Counted from the first letter of the stretch, positions 41,647 to 50,374 are shown. The stretch is DNA of 58,792 nucleotides from CAZHAX01 sp964530325 (GCA_964530325.1 CAZHAX010000018.1:1-58792); one strand, 5' to 3'. The notes: generated by a model not told the origin, from the letters alone. A program made the numbers and translations.

Positions 41647-44259
41647 CTAGATGGCGCGGCCGGAGCTGACCAGCTTCCGGAGCAGCTCCTCCTCATCTTT
41701 TCTTGTGGCGACCTTCCCGTCCAGCTGTGCGTCACGCAGCGCGCCCAGCAGATCGCCGAAGAGGGGTCCCGGCTTCAACCCCATAGACTTGAGGTCCGAT
41801 CCGGTGAGCTCAGGGTGGGCCAGGCGCCAGTCGGTCTGATAGCGGAACAGGTGCTCCCGCGCCCGCTTCCGGTCCGTAGCTACCCACGCTACCGCCAGAA
41901 GGCGACACGGATAGGGCTGCAGCAGGCGGTAGACCGTGCTCGGCCGGCGCGCCCTGCCCAGAAGCGGCACTGTATCGTGAAGACTGGCCATCAGCTCCAG
42001 GTCGTCCCTGTCCTCGCGCGACACGCGAAGTCGCTTGCAGACATCTTTTCTGTTGCAGGGGTCCAGACGATATAGCAGCAGGGCCAGGTGAAGGAAGACA
42101 TCCTCCTCCGTTACCAACTCCCAGGCCTGGCGATCCAGGTCTTGTCGAAGCGCGCGGTATCTCGCCGCCAGCCACCGATCGCACTTGAGGGCAGGATGTA
42201 TGTGCTGGAGCACTCCCAGCTCCCTCAGGCGCGTCAGCGCCCGCTCCGGCTCCGCCTCGGAGAAGATCTGCTCGAGCTCGTGGCGGACCCGGTCGCCGCT
42301 CACCCGCTTCAGAAGCGGCAATGCATCAACCAGGCGCTCCTCGCTACGTGGGTCGAGGCGGAAGCCCAGCCGGCTCTCCAGGCGTGCTGCTCTCAACATG
42401 CGCGTCGGATCGTCCACGAAACTCAGGCTGTGCAGCACCCTGATTACCCCACTCTCCAGATCCGCCTCGCCACCATAGAAATCGAGCAAGTCGCCCCAGT
42501 GGTTCGGGTCGAGCCGAATGGCCAGGGTGTTGATGGTGAAATCGCGGCGGTACAGGTCCTGCTTGATAGAGCTTCGCTCGACCTGTGGAAGGGCGGTTGG
42601 ATGCGTGTAGAACTCCGTCCGGGCGGTGGCGAAGTCGACGCTGGGCGGCAGGTTCTCCGTGCCCGGGTCCGCCGACACCGAATGCCAGACCTGAGGGGAG
42701 AGCATCCACTTCGCCGTACCGAAGCGCCGGTGAGCGGTCACGCGGCCGCCCAGCTCCATCGCTAGCTGCCCGGCGAGGGCGATCGCATCGCCTTCGATAA
42801 CCAGGTCCACATCCAGGATCGGCTGGCCCAGGAGCACGTCGCGCACCAGGCCGCCGACGAAGTAGGGCACGCACCCCATCGCGCGCGCGGCGCCCGATAC
42901 TCGGCGTATGAGCGCCAGCGCGGGAGGGGAAAGAGCCCGCTCCAATAGCGCGGCCACCCCCCGGCCGCGCGACGGGCCGCGGGCCGTGCCCCACAGGGCC
43001 ATGAGGTCCGTTCGCGTGACGACGCCGACAACGTCCGTGCCGTCGACAACCGGTATCTGGCCCCAGCCGCTTTCTATCATCAGCTGCTGGAGACTGGGAA
43101 CCGAGTCTCGAACCCCGATGGTGACGTTGTCGGCCTGCATAACCTGGGCTACCGCTGCATTGCCCATCTCGAACTGCAGGGCCCTATCGACCGCCCTCCG
43201 TGTCAGCAACCCGACGACCTGGCCGTCATCGACAACTGGATAGCCCTCGTGGCCCGTGCGCCGCATACGCTCGGCCGCGTCCGCAACCGTGTCCTGCGGC
43301 GAGAGCACCTGCACGCCGCGCGACATAATCTGACCCACCGTCGTACGCGGTTCGACGACGCGCGGCAGGGTATCGAGTAGGTCTGCCCGCACCTCTTCCA
43401 GGGACCGGCCGCGGATCGGCGCTGCAGATGCCCGTTTGTGTCCTCCGCCGCCGAAGTGCGCCGCCACCTTGGAGACGTCGATGTCGTCAGTCGTGCTGCG
43501 GGCCACGAGCTGAACGCGGCCGTCGAGGCCGACGAGTACGAACAGCGCGGCAGGTTCGAGCAGGTCCCGCAGCTTGTGGGCCAGGGTTGAGATCTCCTCG
43601 TCCAGCCCCTTTGCGTCGGCCCAGGCTACGATGACGGCGTGCCCTTCGATCTCGTGGGTTTCGCTCTGCTCCAGCAGGAGCTCGTAGAGATCGCGCTGTG
43701 CTGGCGCGAGCGGGTGGTGCAGAAACTCGTTAGCCACGGCGAGATTGGCGGCACTCTCCATCAGCCAGGCAGCAGCGCGCATGTCCCGGTGCGTAGTGCT
43801 GGGATAGGATAGGGAGCCGGTGTCCTCGTAGATACCGAGTAGCAGGAGCGTGGCCTCGATCGACGTCAGATTGATGGAGCGATTCGACATCTCCTCTATC
43901 AGCAGGGTGGTGGTAGCTCCGAGGGGCTCACCCGAGAAGTTCCAGTGGTTGGGCAGGTCTTCGTCACGCTCGTGGTGATCGATGATATCCACCGGAAGAT
44001 CCCTGGCCATGCCCTTGAGCGTGGTCAGGCTCTGGGTGTCGACGAGAAGGGCCCGCTCGATCCTGGCAGACGGCAGATCGTCCGCACCGACCAGCGAGAG
44101 CTCGGCCCCGTACAGCGTCAGGAAGGCCTGCACGTTGCGGTTCACGCGGCGAGGCAGGACGGGGGTGGCAGCTGGAAAGAGCCTGCTTGCGCCCACCAAG
44201 CTGGCAATGGCATCAAAATCAGCATTCTCGTGAGTCAGTATCACTTCCACCGGCGTGAC
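41647..44259 (-). CDS. DHH phosphoesterase-CBS-CBS-poly(A) polymerase/tRNA nucleotidyltransferase fusion
   Basis: 870-residue fusion. N-terminal DHH/DHHA1 phosphoesterase: ILTHENADFDAIAS and the DHH motif at residues 94-96, with GGGGHKRASAA in DHHA1. Two CBS domains follow (about 315-435; TVGQIMSRGVQVLSP and VAQVMQADNVTIGV). The class II nucleotidyltransferase head has FVGGLVRDVLLG and the metal-binding DVDLVIEG, and the tail is the RNA-binding helical domain (RRDFTINTLAI, DDPTRMLRAARLESRL). This architecture is known from A-adding tRNA enzymes of Aquifex/Deinococcus type. It likely matures or repairs tRNA 3' ends, with CBS domains sensing adenine nucleotides. GTG start at 44,259. Confidence 0.88.
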   Translation of the reverse strand, partial: VTPVEVILTHENADFDAIASLVGASRLFPAATPVLPRRVNRNVQAFLTLYGAELSLVGADDLPSARIERALLVDTQSLTTLKGMARDLPVDIIDHHERDEDLPNHWNFSGEPLGATTTLLIEEMSNRSINLTSIEATLLLLGIYEDTGSLSYPSTTHRDMRAAAWLMESAANLAVANEFLHHPLAPAQRDLYELLLEQSETHEIEGHAVIVAWADAKGLDEEISTLAHKLRDLLEPAALFVLVGLDGRVQLVARSTTDDIDVSKVAAHFGGGGHKRASAAPIRGRSLEEVRADLLDTLPRVVEPRTTVGQIMSRGVQVLSPQDTVADAAERMRRTGHEGYPVVDDGQVVGLLTRRAVDRALQFEMGNAAVAQVMQADNVTIGVRDSVPSLQQLMIESGWGQIPVVDGTDVVGVVTRTDLMALWGTARGPSRGRGVAALLERALSPPALALIRRVSGAARAMGCVPYFVGGLVRDVLLGQPILDVDLVIEGDAIALAGQLAMELGGRVTAHRRFGTAKWMLSPQVWHSVSADPGTENLPPSVDFATARTEFYTHPTALPQVERSSIKQDLYRRDFTINTLAIRLDPNHWGDLLDFYGGEADLESGVIRVLHSLSFVDDPTRMLRAARLESRLGFRLDPRSEERLVDALPLLKRVSGDRVRHELEQIFSEAEPERALTRLRELGVLQHIHPALKCDRWLAARYRALRQDLDRQAWELVTEEDVFLHLALLLYRLDPCNRKDVCKRLRVSREDRDDLELMASLHDTVPLLGRARRPSTVYRLLQPYPCRLLAVAWVATDRKRAREHLFRYQTDWRLAHPELTGSDLKSMGLKPGPLFGDLLGALRDAQLDGKVATRKDEEELLRKLVSSGRAI

Positions 44260-44283
44260 GCTGTCCGTGCGACCTCCATGGCG

Positions 44284-44312
44284 ATTATAGTCCAACGGCA
44301 GAGGCGACACAA
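44284..44312 (-). promoter_or_regulatory. Promoter of the DHH-CBS-poly(A) polymerase gene
   Basis: TTGTGT (44,312-44,307), 17 bases, TATAAT (44,289-44,284), minus strand. GGAGG follows at 44,277-44,273, and the GTG start is 13 bases after it. Confidence 0.6.
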
Positions 44313-44425
44313 CCGCAGCCAGCCGCGCTGGTCCAGCGTGGACAGGCTGCCTATCTCTTGCGAGGACTGAGCGCCCTGGGTCAGGCAGCAGGAACGAAGA
44401 GAAGAGAGTACGCTGAAGGCGGCGG

Positions 44426-44956
44426 CTACGACTCCCACCAGCGCTTCTCACGGCCAGAGGTGGAAGCGAGCCTGGCGAGTGTCTCGAAGAGGGCGGAGAC
44501 CCCTCCGCCGCTCAGCGCGCTCGTTTCGACGAAGTTGGCTCCGACGGAGTCGGCGAAGGCCTGGCCCGTCTTGGCGGGCACGGTCCGCGGGAGATCGGCC
44601 TTATTGCCGACAACTACCAGCTTCTGGCCCGGTGCGCTACGCAGCACTTCCTTGCGCCAGCGTGCCAGATCGGTGAGCGACTGCGGGTCCGTGACGTCGT
44701 AGACTAGCGCCGCCGCCCGGCTTCCTCTGTAGAAGCCCTCGCGCACCACGGCGAAGCGCTCCTGCCCCGCCATGTCCCAGATGGAGAGCTTGACCGCCCC
44801 AGTCTCGAGCTGCACCTGCTGGGTGGCGAAGTCTACACCGATCGTGGCCACCCGCGAGGCCTGGAACTTGCCCTCGCAGTAGCGCCGGATGAGTGACGTC
44901 TTGCCGACGGCGCCGTCGCCGGCGATGACCACTTTCAGCAGGGGAAGATCGGCCAT
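44426..44956 (-). CDS. Rab-like small GTPase
   Basis: 176-residue Ras-superfamily GTPase with all five G boxes: G1 GDGAVGKT (13-20), G2 Thr38, G3 WDMAGQE (60-66), G4 NKAD (118-121), G5 TSA (145-147). It also carries segments diagnostic of eukaryotic Rabs: IGVDF, KLSIWDMAGQERF, YRGSRAAALVYDVTD. The C-terminus (EKRWWES) has no prenylation cysteine, so membrane attachment would need a partner. It is much closer to Rab than to MglA or Era/Der GTPases. It lies 7 bases after a probable roadblock/longin-type partner gene, which hints at a two-component switch. Confidence 0.93.
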   Translation of the reverse strand: MADLPLLKVVIAGDGAVGKTSLIRRYCEGKFQASRVATIGVDFATQQVQLETGAVKLSIWDMAGQERFAVVREGFYRGSRAAALVYDVTDPQSLTDLARWRKEVLRSAPGQKLVVVGNKADLPRTVPAKTGQAFADSVGANFVETSALSGGGVSALFETLARLASTSGREKRWWES

Positions 44957-44963
44957 CAGCTAA

Positions 44964-45728
44964 TCACCGGCGCCACTCGCCCAAGAAGTACTCGTGGGGG
45001 AACAGCAAACCGCCGGGCTCAACCGGACTGCTCTCCAGGAGACGCTGGTTGGCCCGCTCGAATACGCGGTGTAGCTCCTCCAGGAACTCGAGCTGCTTTG
45101 CGGCCGGCTCCGTGGTGAAGACGGCCAGCATCGTGGTGAACTCGCCGGGGACGAAACAGAGCCAGCGGCCTCCTTCGATCTCGGTCGAGCGCATGCCTGC
45201 GCCGAATATCTCAACCGCGGCTGCCCGGTACGATGAGAGCATCGGTATCACCAAGGCCGGGTCCAGCTCGAAACGGCCCAGCGTGCTCAGAGGCATTCCA
45301 GAATCGTTCTCGTAGATGGCGTACCCTTGGGCGCGGGCCGCGTGCTGGCGGCGGATCAGCATGCTCTGGCCCTCGGTAATGGCGCCCTTCCATGAGTCGC
45401 TGGCGGGAGCGGTCTCGATCAAGCCTTCGATCGTCCTGATCTCCTGCTGGTAGTGGCTGTAGAGGCTCTGAAACTGGGACCGGTTGATAGTGCCAGCGTT
45501 GAAGTCCCCGGCGAGCTGATTGAGCTTCGCCCGCACCTTGCGCAGGTAGGCCCGGGCCTGGGCATGTGGATCGGCGCCAGCCGGCCTGGCCTGCGCTGCC
45601 GGGGGAGCCGGGGGCCGAGCCGTGGCTGCCTCAGGTGGTCTCTTGGCGGCGGGCTGCTGCCCGGCTCGATCGGAAACCTTCTCGTCCGACCCCAGCGCCC
45701 TGCGCAGCCAGTTGGGTATTGAAGTCAT
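44964..45728 (-). CDS. Putative roadblock/longin-type partner of the Rab-like GTPase
   Basis: 254-residue soluble protein of unrecognised family. N-terminus MTSIPNWLRRALGSDE could be an amphipathic anchor, followed by a Pro/Ala-rich linker (residues about 18-50), a helical pair (about 55-105), and a C-terminal alpha/beta domain of about 120 residues. That domain opens GYAIYENDSGMPLSTLG and continues with WLCFVPGEFTTMLAVFTTEP, a strand-helix-strand pattern like roadblock/LC7 or longin domains that bind small GTPases. The fold call is inference. It is the first gene of the pair; an extended -10 promoter (TGC TATAAT) is at 45,769-45,764. Confidence 0.7.
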   Translation of the reverse strand: MTSIPNWLRRALGSDEKVSDRAGQQPAAKRPPEAATARPPAPPAAQARPAGADPHAQARAYLRKVRAKLNQLAGDFNAGTINRSQFQSLYSHYQQEIRTIEGLIETAPASDSWKGAITEGQSMLIRRQHAARAQGYAIYENDSGMPLSTLGRFELDPALVIPMLSSYRAAAVEIFGAGMRSTEIEGGRWLCFVPGEFTTMLAVFTTEPAAKQLEFLEELHRVFERANQRLLESSPVEPGGLLFPHEYFLGEWRR

Positions 45729-45763
45729 CTCTCCACAGACCCCTGCCGCCCTACGCCTGGTAC

Positions 45764-45769
45764 ATTATA
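45764..45769 (-). promoter_or_regulatory. Extended -10 promoter of the GTPase pair
   Basis: Minus-strand TGC directly followed by TATAAT, 35 bases before the ATG of the partner gene. The -35 region is weak. Confidence 0.5.
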
Positions 45770-45874
45770 GCACATGCCGGCGCACCTGGGGAGGCAGGAG
45801 CGAAGAGCTTGCCTCTGCCGCCCGAGCGTCCGCCCGGCCAGGCGCCTGACATTGCCTAGAGAATCAGCGGCCCG

Positions 45875-47023
45875 CTACGCCGGATAGCTATCTCGCAGCC
45901 TGATGCAGCCGAACACTCCCAGGGCGCCCCAGAGCGCCAGGCCAATCGCAGCAACCCAGTTCATCGCGATTTGTCCCCCTCCGATGATCAGAGCGGCGGC
46001 GAACAGCAGGCCCATGGCAGCCTTGTAGCCAGAAGCTTGCACAACCGGCTGGATTGTGTCGGCAGCCAGGGCATAGAAGATGAGCAGCACTGCATACAGG
46101 TGCACCAGCATCCTTCCCGCCTGCTGCACGATCAAAGCTATACCATATAGCGGGCTGTTCAGCACGTATACATCCGCAATCGAAAGCGGCACGCTATCAG
46201 GCTGCGCGCGGGCGACCGCAGCGAAGGCCAGGGCCAGCATTCCTTGCACCAACGCCTGCCCGCCAGCGAAGCCAAGGCCGAATGCGGTGCCGCCCTTGAG
46301 GGAGGGTTCGCCCAGCTTGGCATACCGAGCTAGCAGGTAGACCGCAACAACCTCGATCAGAGCAGTCGCAACACCGACGTACGCATACCACAGCAACGCG
46401 TATAGCTCTGGCGACAGCGATCCGGCGAGGTCAGCTGTGAGTTCGCTGAAGGTTCCGTCCAGCATGATTTCGAGGAAATACGCGCCCAGCCAGACCAATG
46501 CTCCCAGACCCAGAGACTGCCAGCCAAGCTTGCGTACAGCAGCGTAGACGACCGCGGCGACGGCCAGGGCGATGAATCCAACTCCGCTCACGGCGGCGAT
46601 CGGTTGCACAAACGGCTGTTCGAACTCGCCGGGCTGCCAGGCCAAGTCGTAGCTTGTCGTCAGCTCGGCCTCCCAGGCCAGGCCGAGCTGATGGCTGATG
46701 GACGAGGTGGCAGTGACGACGTCATTGACGACGAAGGGGCCGATCGAATCGACCCTGTCCTCCCAGATGACGTCACCCTCAGGGCCCAGGAACTGCAGAC
46801 TCACCGTCCCTGTGTAGACGTGACCGCGGAAGTCAACCCCGATCATCTCGCCGGCCTGCACGCCCTCGATGGTGATAGGTATGTTCGTACCGGGCTCTTC
46901 GCTGGATATGGAATCCCGCACCAGGGCCCCGCCAGCCGCCGGCTCTCCTCTGTCCGGTGACGCACATCCGGCAACGAGCAGCGTGAGCAGTCCTAGAGCG
47001 ACCAGTGCCACTCTTCTCTTCAT
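45875..47023 (-). CDS. Lipoprotein-like membrane protein, possibly a divergent YhfC-family intramembrane protease
   Basis: 382 residues. Signal/lipobox LVAGC (Cys20), a beta-rich extracytoplasmic domain (about 30-145), then seven or eight membrane helices. The helix pair ATALIEVVAVYLLARYAKL ... AFGLGFAGGQAL is spaced like the E-x3-R and GxGHGG motifs of YhfC (PF10086) glutamic proteases. The His and second Glu are missing here (GFAGGQ instead of GHGGIE), so proteolysis is doubtful. The family link is tentative. Followed at 43 bases by an upstream-lying small membrane protein gene. Confidence 0.55.
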   Translation of the reverse strand: MKRRVALVALGLLTLLVAGCASPDRGEPAAGGALVRDSISSEEPGTNIPITIEGVQAGEMIGVDFRGHVYTGTVSLQFLGPEGDVIWEDRVDSIGPFVVNDVVTATSSISHQLGLAWEAELTTSYDLAWQPGEFEQPFVQPIAAVSGVGFIALAVAAVVYAAVRKLGWQSLGLGALVWLGAYFLEIMLDGTFSELTADLAGSLSPELYALLWYAYVGVATALIEVVAVYLLARYAKLGEPSLKGGTAFGLGFAGGQALVQGMLALAFAAVARAQPDSVPLSIADVYVLNSPLYGIALIVQQAGRMLVHLYAVLLIFYALAADTIQPVVQASGYKAAMGLLFAAALIIGGGQIAMNWVAAIGLALWGALGVFGCIRLRDSYPA

Positions 47024-47066
47024 GTCCTTCTACTCCTCCCTGGACGAGCGGTGCTCGCCCGGCGGA

Positions 47067-47516
47067 TCAGCTATCAAACTCGCCATCGCCTCGGTCACAG
47101 CGCGGGCCCGACGACCTATCGCTTAGCAGAGCGACAAGAGACGTGATGGCCCAGGCCAGACTGCTGGCGCCCAGCCCGAGGATCGATAGCTCGGACAGGG
47201 CCCCTCCCCAGTATGGGCCTGGCCTGAGGATTGGACCGACGTGCTTAAGGATCACGGCGGCGGCCAGCAGTAGCCCAACAACGACGCTGCCAGCCATGCC
47301 CGCCCTGCTGCCGCGGCCTGCCAGGACCAGGACGGTTGCGATGGCCCCGAAGAAGAGGCCGCCGAGCACCTGTGCCTCTGGTTCGCTCAACCCAAACTCG
47401 GCCGGCATCCCGTACAGGAAGTCGTCGACGAAGTGGGGCACGGCGAAAGTCACTGTTGCGGCACCGAAGCCGGCGACCCAGTTGCGCAGGCAGCTTCTAT
47501 CTATGGACTGGTGCAT
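47067..47516 (-). CDS. Small hypothetical membrane protein
   Basis: 149 residues with four predicted membrane helices and an early conserved-looking segment FAVPHFVDDFLYGMPAEFGL. I do not recognise a family. The C-terminal 20 residues are polar. It lies 43 bases upstream of the lipoprotein-like membrane protein on the same strand and is probably co-transcribed with it. Ribosome-binding site is weak. Confidence 0.6.
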   Translation of the reverse strand: MHQSIDRSCLRNWVAGFGAATVTFAVPHFVDDFLYGMPAEFGLSEPEAQVLGGLFFGAIATVLVLAGRGSRAGMAGSVVVGLLLAAAVILKHVGPILRPGPYWGGALSELSILGLGASSLAWAITSLVALLSDRSSGPRCDRGDGEFDS

Positions 47517-47546
47517 TGTCCGTCGGACATGGCCTATTCTCAGTCA

Positions 47547-47577
47547 CTGCCCCTGCGCGCACGCAAGGCAGGGGCAG
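47547..47577 (-). terminator. Hairpin between two membrane-protein genes
   Basis: 10-base perfect arms (CTGCCCCTGC and complement) with an 11-base loop, 30 bases after the end of the 47,607-48,311 gene. No U-tract follows, so termination strength is uncertain. Confidence 0.45.
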
Positions 47578-47606
47578 CGTGGACAATCGTCGGCTGCAGA
47601 GCCCGG

Positions 47607-48311
47607 TCACGCCGCAGCAGGGCCGGCCGCGAACCTCGACCAGATGGCGTAGGCCAGCAGGGCCAGGGCAGCAATGGTGGTCAGCATGGCGACCGGGCCG
47701 AGCAGGACGGCGGCTATAATGTCCAGCGCGACCGGGATGGCCACCCCCATCAGGGCAAGCACCTTGAAGAAGCCGCCGACGACGAGAGAGAGGGAGCTGG
47801 CGATGAGAAGCCAGGCCACCAAGCGTATGAAGCCCTTCTCCTTCGTCAGAGGGAAACCGATGAGGAGCAGGGCGACGCTCGTGAGCAGAAGGCCAGCACC
47901 TGCCAGGCAGACGGCTACGGCATCGACCAGGCCGAAGGTGGAGACGGTAACGCCGGCCCAACCCACTGCACCGACGATGGCCAGCAGCATGGCGCTGGCG
48001 ATGAAGCGCACGCAGATCCCCAGGAGATAGAACACCACTCCCAAATCAGCAGCACCTGGTTCTTTCTTGCGCGCCAGGGTATGCAGTCCCAGCGCCACCG
48101 GGACCTCGGCTGCGGCCCAGATGCAGGCGATGAACCAGGGCAGTGCAGCGACCAGGCTGTTGTCCACCATGTATGCCAGGCGTTGCTGGACCGTGCCGCT
48201 GAACGCGCCCGGCACCAGCACCAGAAGTAGCGCAATGAGCGAGACGGCAATGAAGGCGACCGCTGCGCCGATGCCAGCTGCTCTGAGGAACGTGCCTTCC
48301 CTGCTCTCCAT
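47607..48311 (-). CDS. Hypothetical six-helix membrane protein
   Basis: 234-residue integral membrane protein with about six or seven helices; almost no soluble segments besides a short KEPGAAD loop. No family recognised. It is on the same strand as its neighbours but separated from the downstream gene by a hairpin. Start ATG (MESREGTFLRAAGIG) is preceded by GGGAGG within 12 bases. Confidence 0.6.
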   Translation of the reverse strand: MESREGTFLRAAGIGAAVAFIAVSLIALLLVLVPGAFSGTVQQRLAYMVDNSLVAALPWFIACIWAAAEVPVALGLHTLARKKEPGAADLGVVFYLLGICVRFIASAMLLAIVGAVGWAGVTVSTFGLVDAVAVCLAGAGLLLTSVALLLIGFPLTKEKGFIRLVAWLLIASSLSLVVGGFFKVLALMGVAIPVALDIIAAVLLGPVAMLTTIAALALLAYAIWSRFAAGPAAA

Positions 48312-48447
48312 GTATCTCCCCTCCCGGATGGGTTCATTTAGCTCGTGCCGCTCCTGGCAGGCGTCTAGCGCCTCTCAGGTGGGGTGACGAGCGGGCCTAC
48401 ATTACCAGACAAACCGGGCTGTGTCAAGCCGGCCCGCGCCGCACAGC

Positions 48448-49476
48448 TCAGGCCATTCTTAGTACCTTGGCCCCGCGAAGGCTCCCCGCCTTCAGCTCCA
48501 TCAGCGCCCGGTTCGCCTCCGCCAGGCCATACTCCTCCACTTCCGGCCTGATCCCCATCTGGGCCCCAAGTTGCAGTGTGTCGGCTATGTCCCTCGCGGT
48601 CACGTTGGCCACGCTCTTCATTTCCCGTTCCATCCACAGGTGGCGAGCGTAGTCAAGGCGCAGAAGCTCCTCCTTGTCCACGCTCTCCTTGCGGATAGCG
48701 TTGATCACCAGCCGGCCGCCGGGCCGCAGGTTCGTCAGCGCTTCGACTACCGGCTTCCACACCGGGGTCGTGTCTATTATCGAGTGCAGCTTCTCAGGCG
48801 ATTCGTCCGCCGTGTCGCCTGCCCAGACTGCGCCGAGCTCCTTGGCGAAGTCCCTCTCCAGCGCGCTCCTGGCGAAGACGAATACCTGAGCGTCCGGGTA
48901 CTTGAACCGCACCATCTTGAGCACGAGGTGTCCGGAAGCGCCAAAGCCGGTGAGCCCCAGGTTCTGACCGTTCTGCAGTCCGGTCAGGCTGAGGGCCCGG
49001 TATCCAACCGCCCCGGCACAGAGCAGCGGGGCCGCCTCCGCGTCCGAAAGGTAATCGGGAATCGGATGGGCAGATCCCTCAGGAGCAGCCACATACTCCG
49101 CATACCCGCCGTTCACATCTCTGCCCGTCGCCTTGAACCGGGGGCAGAGATTCTCCTCCCCAGCCAGGCAGTGCTCGCACTTGCCGCACGATGAGTAGAT
49201 CCAGCCCACACCGACGCGGTCACCGACGCTGTGTAGGCTGCTCTTCGGGCCGAGTGCTTCGACCCTCCCGACGACCTCGTGGCCGGGTACGACCGGTAGG
49301 TGCGGTGGTGGGGTGCGGCCCTCTATCTCGTCCAGCTCAGTGTGGCAGACGCCGCAGGCCAAGACCCTGACAAGGACCTCGCCCGCTGCCGGGACCGGAT
49401 CGGGTAGCCGGTCCTGCTCCAGCGGGGCGTCGCTGTCTTCCAGGCTGGTCACCTGGCGCAGCACCATCGCTCTCAT
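48448..49476 (-). CDS. Zinc-dependent alcohol dehydrogenase
   Basis: 342-residue medium-chain dehydrogenase. Catalytic zinc ligands are in CGVCHTELD and VVPGHEVVGRVE; structural zinc ligands in CGKCEHCLAGEENLC. The NAD(P) loop is GFGASGHLVLKM. It resembles the alcohol-preferring AdhA/YahK-like group, which oxidises primary alcohols or reduces aldehydes. The ATG has GGGAGG upstream. It is transcribed away from the DUF333 gene and appears single-gene. Confidence 0.92.
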   Translation of the reverse strand: MRAMVLRQVTSLEDSDAPLEQDRLPDPVPAAGEVLVRVLACGVCHTELDEIEGRTPPPHLPVVPGHEVVGRVEALGPKSSLHSVGDRVGVGWIYSSCGKCEHCLAGEENLCPRFKATGRDVNGGYAEYVAAPEGSAHPIPDYLSDAEAAPLLCAGAVGYRALSLTGLQNGQNLGLTGFGASGHLVLKMVRFKYPDAQVFVFARSALERDFAKELGAVWAGDTADESPEKLHSIIDTTPVWKPVVEALTNLRPGGRLVINAIRKESVDKEELLRLDYARHLWMEREMKSVANVTARDIADTLQLGAQMGIRPEVEEYGLAEANRALMELKAGSLRGAKVLRMA

Positions 49477-49773
49477 TTGCAGCCTCCCAAAGGGGGCGGG
49501 TAGCCTAGGACATGCCCGGGCGTGGTTTCCATCGCCTCATCCAATCCGTGTCCGTCATCGTCAGCCTCTCTTCTTGCAGGCTCTCCTTCATCACCGAGCG
49601 AACTCGTGCATACGGGCTCTTGTGCCCCTCTCGCCCCGCCTGCTGTCGCTGCCCACCTTCGAGTATACGCCGGCCGGGCAGCCATGGCCAGTGCGGCGGT
49701 CCTCCACCTCGCGGTCGATCCCTGTCTCGGCTGCGGGCGGCTGGCCGCCGCACCTCTGAAGGCGCTTCGCCAT

Positions 49774-49808
49774 GCACACAGCCCGGCCGGGCCGGCCGGG
49801 CTGTGTGC
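49774..49808 (-). terminator. 35-base perfect palindromic hairpin after the DUF333 gene
   Basis: Perfect 17-base arms (GCACACAGCCCGGCCGG and complement) around one central base, 6 bases after the stop codon at 49,815. No T-run follows on the minus strand, similar to the 7.6 kb hairpin. The remainder of the 49,477-49,773 gap shows nothing I can support beyond the alcohol dehydrogenase ribosome-binding site. Confidence 0.6.
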
Positions 49809-49814
49809 CTGCTG

Positions 49815-50207
49815 CTACTGACTCCCGGGCTCGCAGTCGCCGCTGAAGAGCTCGTACTCGTCGCACGACGAGCCGTCGTCGAAGCGGCAGACGCCGATAT
49901 TGCCTGCGCCCTCCTCCAGCGTGCCTCCCTGCTGTGCGCAGTAGCTCTGCCCCTGCCCGCAACGGCCGGCCAGGAAGTCCCAGCTATCGCACTCGCTGCC
50001 ATCGGGGAAGATGCACACGCCGTACTCCCCGGCGTCGTTGGTGCGCGTCTCCTCCCGGTAGCCTAGCCCTGTGCAGTAGACGGAGGCGGGATTAGCCAGG
50101 CCCGGCGGGCCGGCAGGCGTATCCGTCGCCTCGGCCTGGCACCCGATGGCCCCCAGCAGCACGCCTATCAGGCCCACCGCAAGTATCGAACTCGTGTTCA
50201 GCTTCAT
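49815..50207 (-). CDS. DUF333 lipoprotein with two repeats
   Basis: 130-residue lipoprotein: signal peptide with Cys23 (AIGCQ), then two tandem DUF333 units, ANPASVYCTGLGYREE ... VCIFPDGSECDSWDFLAG and YCAQQGGTLE ... VCRFDDGSSCDEYELFSGDC. Each has the family cysteine pair and the C-x-F-x-D-G-S-x-C-D-x-W/Y core. DUF333 proteins (once called putative hemolysins) are small secreted proteins of unknown role. ATG preceded by AAAGGAGAG. Divergent from the membrane protein at 50.4 kb. Confidence 0.88.
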   Translation of the reverse strand: MKLNTSSILAVGLIGVLLGAIGCQAEATDTPAGPPGLANPASVYCTGLGYREETRTNDAGEYGVCIFPDGSECDSWDFLAGRCGQGQSYCAQQGGTLEEGAGNIGVCRFDDGSSCDEYELFSGDCEPGSQ

Positions 50208-50313
50208 CTCTCTCCTTTCACACCCGTGTTGATCTCTGCGCCGACCCATGGACGCCGCCGGCAGCCGAAAGGTTCCCGCGGCGTTCGGCAGCGCCGGCTG
50301 CGCCGCCCTCCAC

Positions 50314-50342
50314 TTGACAGTCCGCACGACCGATAATATAAT
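50314..50342 (+). promoter_or_regulatory. Perfect consensus sigma70 promoter
   Basis: TTGACA (50,314-50,319), exactly 17 bases, TATAAT (50,337-50,342): both hexamers match consensus at optimal spacing. An AGGAGGTGA ribosome-binding site follows at 50,363. Together this predicts very strong constitutive expression of the next gene. Confidence 0.85.
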
Positions 50343-50374
50343 TATGCATATCCAGCTTACACAGGAGGTGAATG

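Noticed and set aside
49473..49685. 70-codon frame whose stop overlaps the alcohol dehydrogenase start
   Set aside because: No ribosome-binding site, Ala/Arg-rich low-complexity translation, no recognisable motif.
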